Below are positions 33,860 through 46,459 of a DNA stretch of 64,000 nt, piece by piece. Origin of the DNA: Schistosoma haematobium. Taxonomy: Eukaryota; Platyhelminthes; Trematoda; Strigeidida; Schistosomatidae. Position 1 is the first letter of the stretch. Every line of letters starts with the position of its first letter. The notes under the pieces are model-generated. The model made no database searches. It worked only from the letters and a program-made list of their open reading frames with translations, and had not been told where the DNA came from. The DNA lies in NCBI RefSeq assembly GCF_000699445.3, contig NC_067200.1, positions 6,340,950 through 6,404,949 of the forward strand, in the 5' to 3' direction. A program made the translations under genes and the position numbers.

Positions 33860-36200
33860 ACATCAGTGATAGTAAGTAGGTTACAGGTAATTCAATTACT
33901 TGATATGAAAAAGAAATCGAAATGTACTTTTAAGATTGTTTATGAATGACTAAAATAAAAGATATAATTATGATCAAGCCTAACTTAATTACAACTCATG
34001 GAATGTAAATATCTCATTCTTGCAATAATTCAGCTGTGATCGCAATACCTCTGAGGTAATATCTGTAACTGTAACAATAGGCGGCATGGCTTTTAATTCC
34101 CTGTAGATCAGCAATTTTCTTTAGATTTCAGATATACTCTGATGAGAAGTAATAACCAAATAGGAACCTAGTTGCGGCGCTTCATGTGGATTGTCTCCAA
34201 CCACCTTATATGGTTAAATGATTTCACAGAATCAGCGATTCTTATCTAATTCTGTGTTTGTGAAACGAATTAATTTAGAGAGTCTTTGAAAACGTAGGAT
34301 TTGAAACCAGATATTTTATTCACTTCTACAACTACTGAGCCTCAGATGTAAAGTAGCATTAAAATAAAGAAATACATATGAACATTATTAGTAAAACAGG
34401 TCGAGATTGAAATACAATCTATACGGACTCGTTTATATAACGCTCTGATCGACAACAAAATAAAAAAGAAAAATTTATTACACTGTACAATCTTGTTTAC
34501 TACGCGCTGAAAAATCAGTGACTGTTACTGTCAATAATTACATGTACGAAGAATAGATTAGAACTTTTTCTGAGACAGATTTGATGAGAGAAGTACAAAC
34601 GTGACTTTTATCATGAAAAGACTATTCTCTAGAGTAGTGGAGTTGGAAAATTAAATTATCTTAAGCACCTCAACAATCTATCATTTTAAATTAGTCAAAC
34701 TCAGTGGACCAATGATTACTGGTATTTTGTATGTTGCACGATGTTAGCTTAAGCAACACAGAGAATGACTAGATAGTTTTTTCAGGCTAGTATGGGATCG
34801 CTTAACAGTGTCCACCAACGACCCCACCAGGGATTAGTCTTAGGAATTTCAAGTCTTCCTGAGAACACTTAAATATTACATTCATAGGCTCAGTATTTAT
34901 TGATACACTTCCAATTTCAGTCATTTTACGACATAGAGTGCTGATCATCCAGTATAACTGTCGCCAAATGTTTCACACCTAGCTTGTTTAACCTCCAACG
35001 GCTTAGACTTCATACGAGAATTTTAGAAACATCTTTGAGTAATTCATTAATGAGCTCATTGTTATATTTTAGCTGGAGGATTATTTTGGAGACATTGAAC
35101 AAAGAATTTTGATAGTTAATCGCTCGCTGGTGAACGTGAAGTTCCTGAATATAATCTATGGTGAAATTGTGGGTTCTCATTCTGGGTCTCATGTTCTTTA
35201 AAAGTAACTGTCTAGTGGGTCCTGGTCTTAAATGATACTCGAACTAAGGTCAGTTTGTGATAAATATAGCTTACTTATCCATTTGGTCTCCACAACACCT
35301 CTTAAATTATAATGCTATCGTTATTCATTAGACACACACACATTATATAAAAGTGCTCAATAATCTCGTTTTCTTTATTTCACTTTGTTCCTTTCCTCTC
35401 TTTTCTATTCCTATTCGTTTTTGTACACTCTTCTGTCTAACATCTATGTAATCAATAACTACCGATATCTATTGTCCTCTTGTTTGATTAACCGATGTCA
35501 TTAACTTGAAAGAATATCAACATTTGGTGAGTCTGTGTGTATGAATGACATGAGATTACTCAGACTACATAGTAGTACAAATTAAAATACCTAACTTATG
35601 TTTAAATGATGTCGAACTTTTTAAAACAGTGAATTACAAGGATCTACAAATTGAATATTTTTAAATGAGGTTATTAGTAACGCTTTCAATCTTCACTAAA
35701 TGTTGTGTACGTGGTAATATTAATCAAATTTCTATTCATTTAGTGGGTTAGTGTTGCATAAATAAATGTAATCTTTATTAAAGATTTCGCTTCATGTCCT
35801 AACGTCCCAACTGAATATGTTCTTAGTAGACAGTTTAAGAAAACTGCATTCACTTGTTATGAAATCTTTAATGAAAATTATATTTAAATATGGAGTATTC
35901 ACCCATTATAAGAACGGACTGAAAACAGATAGTGTTGGGCATGACATACCTGAAAGAGCTGTAAGTAACCTCATCATAACTTTTCTACTTGTTTATTATT
36001 CGTCAGTAAAACAAGCGTCATATACTAACTATCCTCATATTACTTTATAAGTGTTCATGTGTGTAATATCAATCACTTCCATTTTCTTCGTCACATGAGC
36101 GATACTACTGCCAATCACAATCTGACCAGTAATATGACGTAGACACCATTTTTCTAGACATAACAAGAACAACTAGTTTAAGAGTACGAATGATCGTTTC
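33860..36200. other. Region upstream of the KIAA0513-like start
   Basis: Expected to hold the 5' UTR or promoter of the gene, but I see no clear TATA, CpG-rich or exon-like signal. A degraded SINE arm lies at about 34690-34850 (GACTAGATAGTTTTTTCAGG, GTATGGGATCGC). The remainder is AT-rich with no supported coding sequence. Confidence 0.4.
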
Positions 36201-36214
36201 CATTCAATTCTCTA

Positions 36215-36705
36215 GTATGGTCGCGAGTGGAGAAAGACAGCTTTTCCTCCCGAAATGCTCTCATATGGCCACGCGTATAGAATCATTGTCCTATTCACTG
36301 CATTCTTGTAACGGGCATGTTGTTTACGAAATTGAGAGGACAAAAAACGAATGTCCAGCGCTGGTTGGTGGATAAGGAAAAAGCGTCTAGGGGAGTTGGA
36401 AAACCCTGATTCCAAACCAATAGTGCAAATAAGCCCCAGTATCCTGAAGGAACAAATGGCGTATAAACCAATTACTGGTTACCGGCTATCATGGGACTGT
36501 ATCTCTTTACGTCACTCCACTGCCTTGTGGATTAGACCTGTAGGTCAAAGGCTCAGAACGTGGACCTCTAAGAAAATCATTTGCTTCGGTTTGGGTGACC
36601 GAGTCGTACTCCAGCCTTCACACAAATCGAATTACGAAGTATGGCACATATGTATTCGTTGCCTCTTTGTACTGATAGATATGTGTTTAAACAAATAAAT
36701 AACCC
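36215..36705 (+). repeat. Dispersed repeat family C
   Basis: Same blocks as 9425-10025: GAAATGCTCTCATATGGCC, GGGGAGTTGGAAAACCCTG, CTGTAGGTCAAAGGCTC, ending in TATGTGTTTAAACAAATAAATAA. Confidence 0.65.
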
Positions 36706-37149
36706 ATTTTCCATAACTCCTTCATTAAAATCTACATCTATAAATTCAAAATTATCATTATTTCGTAACAATAAACAAAATACTGAAGATGAATTAATCC
36801 ATTCTATAACATAACAACTGATATGACGATCAATTTGAAATTTTGTACATAAAATCAAGCCTTAAATCCCAAGTGAACAAATTTCCGTTAATAAAACAAC
36901 TAATCAGATAACTTTTCAAATGGGGTGTGCTAAATTTAAGTTATTCATGTTTTGTAAAATATTGATCATGCCTAATTAGTATGATCATGAGTAATTTGCC
37001 GGTTATAGTCAATGAACAAAGAAACTAAAGTCCAACAAAAAAGCAATGATTATTCAGTTTAACGCATACCCAGTTGACTGGATTTCATTCCCTTATCGAT
37101 ACTATTGACATTTAGAGTAACTATAATCTGAGTAAATTTACTAGTGAAT

Positions 37150-37385
37150 TATTATATTAGATGTTGGATTAATAGTCTAGAAATTAAGCATTCTTACGCA
37201 AGACAGGAATTCCTGAGTTCGGTCTCTTGTAGCGTGGTAGTGTATGTTCACTATTGAGGAATTTCATAGTTGGGTGAGATAGTTGTTCAATGCTTCTAGT
37301 GAAGGTCTAGCTAAAATCAGTTCGTTGTTTAAATTATAAAGGTTCTACAACCTCAATTAATCCCCCCCCTGTACTGAAAATACAT
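37150..37385 (+). repeat. Hammerhead SINE (family B), degraded
   Basis: AATAGTCTAGAAATTAAGC, TCCTGAGTTCGGTCTC, ACTATTGAGGAATTTC and tail TCTACAACCTCAATTAATCC. The core is lost. Confidence 0.5.
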
Positions 37386-38384
37386 ATATTCTGAACTTTT
37401 ACATCCAGGTTAGTTAACTAATATTTATGGACCCTCAATGTTTTATTAGACATTATTCTTCAACCTTTCGATAAATTAGCAAAATAAGGTTGAATATAAA
37501 GCATTGGTAATTCATATCGCGAATTGATATCAGATGATTTAACGAGTGAAAATCAAAGAAGTACTATCTAGCTATCTCACTGCAGTTAAAAGATTCTCAG
37601 CACATTATTTTGGAATCATTGACCTTCAGATTTTATCGAAAGCTGTAGAAGTAAGTTATAAAAACGAACGAATAAGATTTCAGACGGCAGAGAAGTTCAA
37701 AGCACCCTAAACCGGTAGTCCATCACTTTAATCACAATAGATTTTAAGGATTTGGAATACGTAACTTGGAAAGGACTACTTTGAATTTGTTCCAGATAGA
37801 CAAGCTACAATACTGTTCTCATTACAAAACTTCCGTAGTACCTGGAATTACTATGTACTCAGATGACTGGATGGAATACTTGAATCTTTGAAGAAACGTC
37901 TACCATCACATAGTTGTCATGTAAAAGCGACATTTTTAGGTTTCACGACATGAGAACACAAAAAAACACATAGAAGCTATATGATACCCTCTAAAACATT
38001 ACTAACGTGAATATCCTGTCTCAACAAAAAGAACTTGCTTTTCAGTCATATGAACCATTTTATTCATTAGGCACTTCGCAATTTTCATCTACTGATTCGA
38101 TTTCCGGCATGGAAACATTCCCTGTTAATCGACTAGAATCTTATGAACTCCCTTGCTACAAAGTATTTTATAACTAAAAAGAATCTAATGATTAATTAAA
38201 AATTTGTTCAACATTGTCGGTATAGTTTATTTCTAGACAGTGAATAAATAAGGTTCAGTGAAGCTAGTGTTTACTCTCATTGCGATTATTAGAATTTCAT
38301 AAGAGTTTTCTTGAGTACTTCTAATATTTAAATCAATAATTCTCGTGAATAATTAATTAAAATAAAGGTTAAGAACATACTATT

Positions 38385-38840
38385 TATTTATTTATTTGAA
38401 AACACAAATATGGGTACAAAGGGTCACCGAATGCATGACGCCAAACAAGTCACTTGATTTGTGCGTGAGCTGTGATGCTACCCGGGTTCACAGACCAAAG
38501 CACGTGTTTCTCTTAGGAGGCCATACCCCAAGCTTTCGACCTAAAGGTCTGACTTACAAGGCAGTAGAGCAACGTCAGAATACACAGCCCCATAGAAGCC
38601 AGTGACCAGCAATGGTTTCGTACGTCATTCGCTCCTTCAGTATCTTGGAGTCCATGTATATCGTCGGTTTGGAATCTGGGTTTCCAATTCCTCTTGGCGG
38701 ATGCTTCATATCCACCAACCAGGTTGAAACGACGGACATTCGCGAAAATGCGGTGAATAGATCTTCCGTGACAGTGACTGCATACGCGTGACCATGTTAG
38801 AGCATTTCGAAAGAGAGAGGGCCGACTAAGAACATGCCAT
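38385..38840 (-). repeat. Dispersed repeat family C, reverse copy
   Basis: The reverse complement shows TTTCGAAATGCTCTAACATGG, GGAATTGGAAACCCAGATTCC, CAGACCTTTAGGTCGAAAGC and a terminal TTCAAATAAATAAAT. It is more GC-rich than its surroundings, so it is either a younger copy or another subfamily. Confidence 0.65.
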
Positions 38841-39044
38841 AATTTATTAATTTTAACAAATATATAAAAATAGAACGTTTTTGATGCAAACTAAATGACA
38901 GAATGAGCTAAATCGCTCGTTTTTTTAAAAAAAAAACGATTTTTTAAAAAGGTAATGGAAATAATCAATGGATTCAAACAATCAAATTTCATTACTCATT
39001 CAAAGTATATACAAACTGATTTATCTAAAGAGTCATTACTTATG

Positions 39045-39215
39045 TTTTTGTGGATGCTACTTATGTCCGTCGACATAAGTAGTATATAACACCAATTGAA
39101 AGTGGAAGATCTGGCAACAGAAGGTTAAAAACATTGAGTTGAAGAGAACAGAAATGGAAATAGAGAAGAATTGTTAAGGACAAATGATGAAAATTTGCAA
39201 GTCACGTATTCAGTT
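39045..39215 (+). repeat. Dispersed repeat family E
   Basis: GGATGCTACTTATGTCCG, ACATAAGTAGTATATAACACC, AGATCTGGCAACAGAAGG and ATTGAAGAGAACAG-like blocks in the same order as at 13885 and 6530. Confidence 0.5.
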
Positions 39216-39409
39216 TATGATACTCATATTTTACCAAGATACTTTGTTTTTTTCTGTAAATTGGATGTCTCCACCTGAGTGATCGTTCACAATAATGATT
39301 CATATTACCCTTTTCCTTAATAATATTAATATATGGGCTAATAGTAATAGAAATATTCTTTACCCATTTCATTTAGATATTAATTAACAAAATTTTGCTT
39401 CACTAGTTG

Positions 39410-39545
39410 AAATCATGAGCCTCTTAGTATGAGACGAAACAGCCGTCCAGTGCTTCCAGGTTTTCCATGGTGATCTAGCTTCAATTGACCCATGATTTCA
39501 ACTACTGAAATTATTAAAATTTCCACAATACCCCTTCTGACAAAA
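39410..39545 (+). repeat. Hammerhead SINE (family B), 3' arm
   Basis: AGTATGAGACGAAACAGCCG, TCCAGTGCTTCCAGG, TTTTCCATGGTGATCTAGC and TTCAATTGACCCATG, then tail AAATTTCCACAATACCCC. The 5' half is absent. Confidence 0.6.
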
Positions 39546-39854
39546 TTTTGTTTGTTAAAACAACAAAGATAAAACTAAAAAGGTGTAACCTTAAAATAGC
39601 GATCTGTTTTCTTTCTTTTTTTTTAATTCAACATCCGATTATCATACAAGGTCATGGAGAATCAAATTGAAATAATAATGAAATTGAACAAGAATAGAAT
39701 AAATTGAAAGTTCATTTTATCAGTCAATTAATTCTTGTTTACATGAAAAGAGAATAATTTATATTTTATAATTGAAGTAAACTAGTTCACTTGAATGTAA
39801 ACAACCCGTTTGAGATAATAATATTTAGGCAAATGTAAATTTTATAAGCAGAGA

Positions 39855-40150
39855 TAGATGTTGGTTAGCGGTGGAATCCAGGATGCGGGTTTCGTCCCAA
39901 TTAGGGCTCGTCAGTTAGATGTATCAATACAAAGATGAATTGAAACTTCACCGCATTGCACAAGCTAGTGGCTATCTGGACTCAGTAGCTTGGTGGATAA
40001 TGTGATGGAGTTTGAAGCGAACACTACTGGTTTCGGGTTCTGGAGTGAACATTAATTCCTGTATGTACGTACATCCTACTGAAAACTCATAAATAGGACG
40101 GAACGCGCGTCCTGGATTCCACTGCTAGCCACTATCTATCACTGCTCATA
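39855..40150. repeat. Sm-alpha-like repeat with arms in both orientations
   Basis: Reverse arm at 39860-39925 and forward arm at 40070-40145, both containing CCTGGATTCCACYGC-type ends. Between them are GGACTCAGTAGCTTGGTGG and a TTTCGGGTTCTGG box. This is the clearest Sm-alpha-type copy here. Confidence 0.65.
39873..39920 (-). ncRNA. Hammerhead ribozyme motif, Sm-alpha type
   Basis: On the reverse strand: CTGACGA, a stem II/loop segment GCCCTAATTGGGAC, GAAA, stem III ACCC/GCAT (imperfect), C, then CTGGATTCC. The core is complete; stems II and III have mismatches. Confidence 0.55.
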
Positions 40151-40584
40151 ATACATCTAACTTAAGGCAATATCGTGACAATCCTCACAAAACACGCATA
40201 TTGGTTGAAGTCCTAAACATCAATGGGAAGATTCAAACAACCAATACAAAAGATAAAAATTCATTTCATATCAACCTTATCTAATATGTCAAATACATTT
40301 ATTTCAATTTGAATAAAGTATAATTTATTTCAATTTATAAGTGATTAATCATGGAATACTCAACTTAACGATTTCACCAGAATTTTTGAAAATAAGTTAC
40401 AGTCGACAAGATAATAAACTATATTTTACTGAATTATACTTTTAATCGTATACCTAACCCTTCAGTCCTGTTTTAAGAATGTAAATAGGTTATTTGTTCA
40501 GAATCAAATTGATAGTGTTACTGTTTACTTTTGTAAGGCAAAACTGCGGGAGAAATTATAATTGACAAATACATGGGTTTCCTT

Positions 40585-40920
40585 GAGTTCCAGTGAAAAT
40601 ACGTGACAAGTGCAGTTCAAACGTGTTTGTTGTGAGCCAGTTACTCCCAGAAGACAAAGGTAGACGGTCGCTCAATATCGTGGATTGATTGAAAGTCAGA
40701 CATTAATACCGTTGGATCCCAGCTCAGTGATCTACAGTTTAAGCGGTTGCACTCGAGACATAAAGCCCTGGGTTTGAGTCCCGAGTGCAGAGTCGTGGAA
40801 GAGCACTAGTGAGGAATCCCATACTATGATGAAACAGCCGTCCAGTACTCCCAGGTTTCCGAAAGTTGTCTCACATTCATTATATCAATCCAAACTCAAC
40901 AATCTCCATAACTATATACT
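40585..40920 (+). repeat. Hammerhead SINE (family B), long copy
   Basis: GAGTTCCAGTGAAAATACG, GCAGTTCAAACGTG, AAAGTCAGACATTAATACCG, AGCTCAGTGATCTACAG, GGGTTTGAGTCCC, GATGAAACAGCCGTCCAG and CTCCCAGG. The core is altered (TAGTGAGGAA). Confidence 0.65.
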
Positions 40921-40924
40921 GATA

Positions 40925-42600
40925 AATAAATCTGTGGCTTTCATAGTATGATGAATGTTCACAAACGTGTTCATTACTTTACATTTGAAATCATATAAAA
41001 TCTCATTAGGTACAAAGCAGTTTCTCAACGATTTGTCTTCAAATAAACTGATGATTGATATAGCTGTGAGGAACCCCATACTAGAATGAAACATCTATGG
41101 AATGATTATTTAACTAAGGTGAAACGATGCTCAGTATTTTGAAGACTCATTCAAAATTGGATAAACTAAGGAAGGAATAAAGGAGTCATCCAAACACTGT
41201 TATTTAAAAAATTAGATTAAGTAAAATAGATGCGATGAATTGAACAATTAAACTGTCAACAGTAAGCAGCTGAAATGACTGTGTACTTTATTCATATCCT
41301 TTTCTAGACTACTTATTAACAAACAAGTAGTTTAAGAGGAACTATTCCACAAAACTTTAATTAATATCGTAAAGTTTTTGCAATCACATTATCTGTTGAG
41401 CTTAAATAAAAACCTAAGTATTTGGTTTTAAAACATACGGAATAATTTTTAAATGTAGAGAGGTTTTATTAAGTTTGAGCAACAAAATACAATACAATCG
41501 TTTTGTGAGTAATACTGTAATACTAACTGGGGAGAGACTTTAAGAAAATAAACTATTACAATTACTAATACAAAATATGGTAAATAAAACTTCAACTAAT
41601 GTAGAATTAAGATTAAAATAAGCTTACAAACGGACAACAAGACGAACTCATATAGAAATTTAAAGTATTACGATAATAGATACAAAGCATATTAGGTAAA
41701 ACTATACGATTACTAATTCATTTGCGATGTGAGTTTATAAAATTTAATCGATTATCAATAATGATGATTAGTTTCGTTTGAGCGGTTCTGTAAAATACTA
41801 CTAAGCCTCCAGAGGCTACAAAGGAGCCGAAGAGATTCCATCTAATCAGAACCTGATAGAGTCTTCTACAGTACCAATGTGGTATGTTATGTTTGGTTAA
41901 TGGTATAACTTTATTACTTGTGGATTGGCTGGACTATAATAATGTCATAGCTAATACTAAAAACTATACATACCCTTGTTTTTCTATACAATTTTTGACG
42001 TTTACTCAATAATCAGCTAGATATACCTGCATCTCAGAGTTGAAATCAGTCTTTATTATCTTTGATTAACTTGTAATTATTTGTCTTGGTAAAAATATTC
42101 CTAAAAGTTAATCATTCGAAAAATTGTTCCTTAGTAAGATTCTTCTAACTTATCTTCCGTACTATTTTATTACTATCATTCTTAACAAAGTATCTAAATG
42201 TTTAATGTTCTTTTACGATGGTTATTGTTATATACCCATAGAAAACTTTATTTAAATAGTTACTCAGTACTTCAAAATGTTTAGTGATCATTAAAATGAT
42301 AGTGATTTGATTTTATATGGTCTTTGAAAAAACATCACTTGTACAGATGAACAGTATATAAATATATATAAGTCGTCATGACAACAGCAATATCATTGTA
42401 ACTCTATGATTATTGAGCGATCGATTAATAATTTTTAAAAAATGCTATGGTTTTTAGAAAAATTAGTAAATTCCTATCTTCTTTTCATTAAATTCCATTA
42501 TTATCTTTTAACTGATTTCAAATTAAAGTCAAATCAAATAACAGAATACCCATTCAATTTCATATTGATTTAATATTTCTTTTGGAATTATTTGATCTTT
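40925..42600. other. Intergenic DNA without recognised genes
   Basis: AT-rich. Near 42000 there is a small fragment resembling an Sm-alpha arm (ATCAGCTAGATATACC). A GC-richer island at 41790-41890 was not recognised. Confidence 0.5.
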
Positions 42601-42850
42601 GGATACATGAGTTGATTTAAACTAGACCACCCTAGAATCATTGGACAGCCTTTTCATTCCAGTATAAGACACTTCAGCTGTGCGCATTCACGATTTCAAA
42701 TCAAACGGATTAAAACTCATAACATTTGATACCCAAAGTGAACTCTTATTCTCCAAACCACTGAACTGTCCAGCATCCATGAGTGTTAATGTCTAACTTC
42801 AACCATTTTACAATATTGCGCAATCATCCACGATTTGACTCCACTGGTCA
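42600..42850 (-). repeat. Hammerhead SINE (family B)
   Basis: AAACTAGACCACCCTAGAATC, ACAGCCTTTTCATTCC and GTGTTAATGTCTAACTTCAA in reverse orientation; core not intact. Confidence 0.55.
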
Positions 42851-43329
42851 TGTTATACTTAATAGAACTTCAGAAAACTCATCTTAAAATTATTAAGAAA
42901 AGTTTAAACAAAGAAAAAAATATGTAGATGAAAAATCTTTATTCAACATACCTTTTATTTATTCTTATAAATCAATGATAATAATAATTATTGATTTTTA
43001 TTAATTCAATAATGATTCTTTATTTTACTGTATAAAATAAAATTCAAATGAATCCAAAATTTAAATTTCAAATTACATGATACTATTCTATTTCTCTATT
43101 TGTTGATTGGTTAAAAATATTCTCACATTCTGATTGGTTAATTTATTATTATAAATATATTTACTAATCAATAAATATTGTATGTAAACATAAGGATAGA
43201 AAATAAAAATAATGAGGAGACGAAATATCGATTTTATTGATTAAGCTAACATTCAAAATATTGATTATATGATTCTATTGATTATATACTACAATTATAA
43301 ATGAAAATAATGATGTAAACAACATCATA

Positions 43330-43770
43330 ATTTCAATGGTTAAGATCAAGAGTCAATTGAAGTTAGACGACCATGGAAAACCTGGGAGCACTGGACGACC
43401 ATTTCTTCCTATCGTGAGACTCCTCGGCAGTGCGTATCCACAACCTCGCCCCCTAAGGGATTCGAACCCAGAACCTACTGGTTTCGCGCGCGAGCACTAA
43501 ACCACCAGACCACTGAACCGGCATCCAACGGTGTTAATGTCTAACTTCAACTAATGCATGAAACTGAGCGACACATTCACCATTATCTTCAGTGAGTTAC
43601 TATATCACAACAGACCTGGTTGAACTACACTGGTCACTACTTCTCACTAGAACTCCAGGATATACCTCTTGAAGCCAGTCACTAGTGATTAATATCAGAT
43701 GGGTTTTTTTGTGGAGATTGTAGTAATTTCAATGGTTGAGCTTAATCAATTGTTTACCCAATAATCACTT
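43330..43770 (-). repeat. Hammerhead SINE (family B), full reverse copy
   Basis: CAATTGAAGTTAGACGACC, CCTGGGAGCACTGGACGACC, GGATTCGAACCCAGAACCT, CGAGCACTAAACCACCAGACC, GGCATCCAACGGTGTTAATG and ATTCTAGTGAGAAG-type arm near 43660. Core reads CCGAGGA. Similar AATTTCAATGGTT flanks at 43332 and 43725 could be the target duplication. Confidence 0.7.
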
Positions 43771-44574
43771 CCTTTGCTCCTTCCATTTTTTTATTTGTGA
43801 CTGCCGATGGTTGCATACTGTTGCATGTATTTAAAGTTATGAAAGATGTATAGTTGTATAATGCTGAGAAGGAAATGGTTGTTATCATTGGTATTGATTA
43901 GTTTTTGTTTTATATTAAAAATTAGTTGAAATGAGAATCATATGCATTACATGTTGACAAGACTAAGACTAAGATTTAAATGTTCACTATTAGATCTCAA
44001 TGTCTTGAGTTTAGTTCCGTGAGTTGTTCATGAGTGATTATTACAGAAGAATTCCGTGGTATGAAGAAACAGCTGTTCAAAGCTCTCTGATTCACATTAG
44101 TATTCTAACTGAGGTTAGCCTGTAACGAATATATTATAGGAATTAAGCCCATCTTTATTAAGTTCATTAAACTAAACAATAAAACCTGTTAGAAAAATTA
44201 AATACAGTTCGTGTTGATTCATTAATCGTTTCTTAAAAATAATTTCAAAATTTGATGTTTGAAAGTAAAGAACAATAATCCTGTTTTTGACTACTGACAA
44301 ATGATATTAGTAGGACGGAATACTTTGAGTGCATATTTACAATAAAAGAATATTCAAATTACAATGTGTTTCTATAACTTATAAATGATGTAATAGGACA
44401 AAGTTTTGAATATTTAGGAAGAATGGTCATATTCTATCAATTCGAACATGACGAGTAAATGATTACACGATGTGATTTTCATTATGAATTGAAAGTATTA
44501 GGATTGTCCTAAGATTTTTTTAGTAACTGGCTTCAGGTACCCAGGACGTGAAATAAATATCATTGATCTAAGTG

Positions 44575-46245
44575 GAAAATTACTTTCTTACTGTTATCCC
44601 TCATAAAAGAGCATAGGCCGTTCAGCAGCATTTTCTTTCTAACTCTGTCCTAGGGAATCCTTTACAGTTATTTCAACTTCCTATTCATCCTTTCCATATC
44701 TGCTTCCTATTTTCGAATCAGTGTATTCCTTCACCTTCCTCTTTTCAAATTCTCTACAAGATTACAAATTAGCGCTTGCCTCGTGATACACTTCGATGAC
44801 TCTCTCGATGTATATCCCAACCAACACTTCCAGCGTCTTTTCCTAATTTCCTAATCAACTGCAAGCTGGTTTGTTCTATCTCAAAGTAAGCTGTTGCTAA
44901 TAGTATCCGGTCAACGGACATTGAGTATCTTGTGTGAACAATTGTTTACAAATATTCGCAGTGTTTTGATGATGGTTGTGGTAGTTCAACAAGTTTCAAC
45001 TCCGTACAGTAGAACTGTTTTGACGTTCGTATTGAAGATTGCGACTTTGATACTAGTTGACAGTTGTTTTGTGTTGCATATATTCTTCAACTGTAGGAAT
45101 GCTGTCCTTGATTTGCTAATCCTTGCCTTTACATTTGAATCAGATTCTCCAAGTTCATCGATGATGCTCAAGAGTTACGTGAAAATTTCCACCCCAGTCA
45201 GTCAGTTACAAGTTGCATACTTCGTTAGCACAACAAGATGAACACTGAATTCATACAAGTAGTTAATTCAGTAGTGGTAATATATAAAAGAAAGATTGTA
45301 AATAAGGACGTAGTACAAGAAGAAAGAATTAGTTTGTAGAAAGAAAGATATGAAACAATTTTAATCTCATAGGGTAAGGGAAGACAAAGAGCGTATACAC
45401 CTACACTATTGTGATCGACTCTGAGCCATGTCATCCAGTCTCCAACCATTGGTTACGATAGTCACGCGGACCCCAATCAAGTAGTCTGCATCTACCGATA
45501 TGGCTCAGACTAGAAATTAGTGACTTCGAGGTCTGATGCCACAACTTCCCACCTGTTCCAGAGTTTCTCCGTCAATCGTAATTGGATTGTTGTTCTGCGT
45601 AATGTATTTGAGAATGTTGCTTTTTCCTTTTTGTATATTGAGATCTACTGCTCTAGAGGCTGCTGCTACACTGTTTGTGTTGACCTGCATTTGTTGATAT
45701 GTATGAGTTACAAGGGCCAGGTCATCTACGTTGCAGAAATCGTCTAGTTGTATCCAACCTGTACACTGTACCCAGTTCTTCACGTCAGATGTGTAGGTTT
45801 CCATAATTCAGTCGAACACCAGAAGAAAGAGGAAGGGGGAGAGTAAGCAGCCTTGTCTGACTCGTGTCCTTACTTAGAATGCATCTGTCAGGTGACTTTC
45901 ACGCACGACTTTGTAGTGTAATCCTTTGTATGAATTCCGGATGATGTTGACAGTCTTCTCAGGTACATCATAGTGTCGAAAAAGGTTTCATAATGATCTT
46001 TACGGAATCCAGACTGTTGATCTTGAAGTTGGACGTCTACTGAGTCTTTCTTCAGGTTCAGCAACACTCTGTTGAATACCTTTCCTTGTACTGACTGTAA
46101 TATGGTGCCCCAGTAGTTCTCGCATTTACTCAGATCTCTTTCTTTGGTATCTCGATGAGGTGTCCTTCTCTACAGTCGATAAGCACTTGTTCCTCCTCCC
46201 ATATCTTCCTGAATAGGACGTAGAACATGTTTGCAGTTACTTATA
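44575..46245 (-). pseudogene. RTE retrotransposon relic, reverse orientation
   Basis: Reverse-strand frames give SRTAFLQLKNICNTKQLST, FNTNVKTVLLYGVETC and QLDDFCNVDDLALVTHTYQQ. The last is the RT catalytic region with VDD in place of ADD. The 3' end is at the low-coordinate side. It is interrupted at 45194-45548 by another repeat and has many stops. Confidence 0.75.
45194..45548. mobile_element. Unclassified 355-bp insertion in the RTE relic
   Basis: Bounded by CCACC at 45189-45193 and 45549-45553. It interrupts alignment with the RTE copy at 62.5-63.5 kb. Contains GAGCCATGTCATCCAGTC and GCGGACCCCAATC. No coding capacity and no clear LTR or TIR termini. May be a SINE or an LTR remnant. Confidence 0.5.
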
Positions 46246-46459
46246 TATCTGATCGGTGTATGATAATCGCGCAATATTGCAAAATGACTGACGTTAAAAT
46301 GTGTACTACTCGATTCTGACACAGTAGCCTAAAGATTAAGCTCTCTATCTTTCCAAGAACTGAAGACTCTGGGTTTCATTTGTTTTAGATACTTGGATGT
46401 ACAATGGTGATAATTTGTATACTACGATAAAATAACCACTCAAGACTTCCTAGTTTTCA

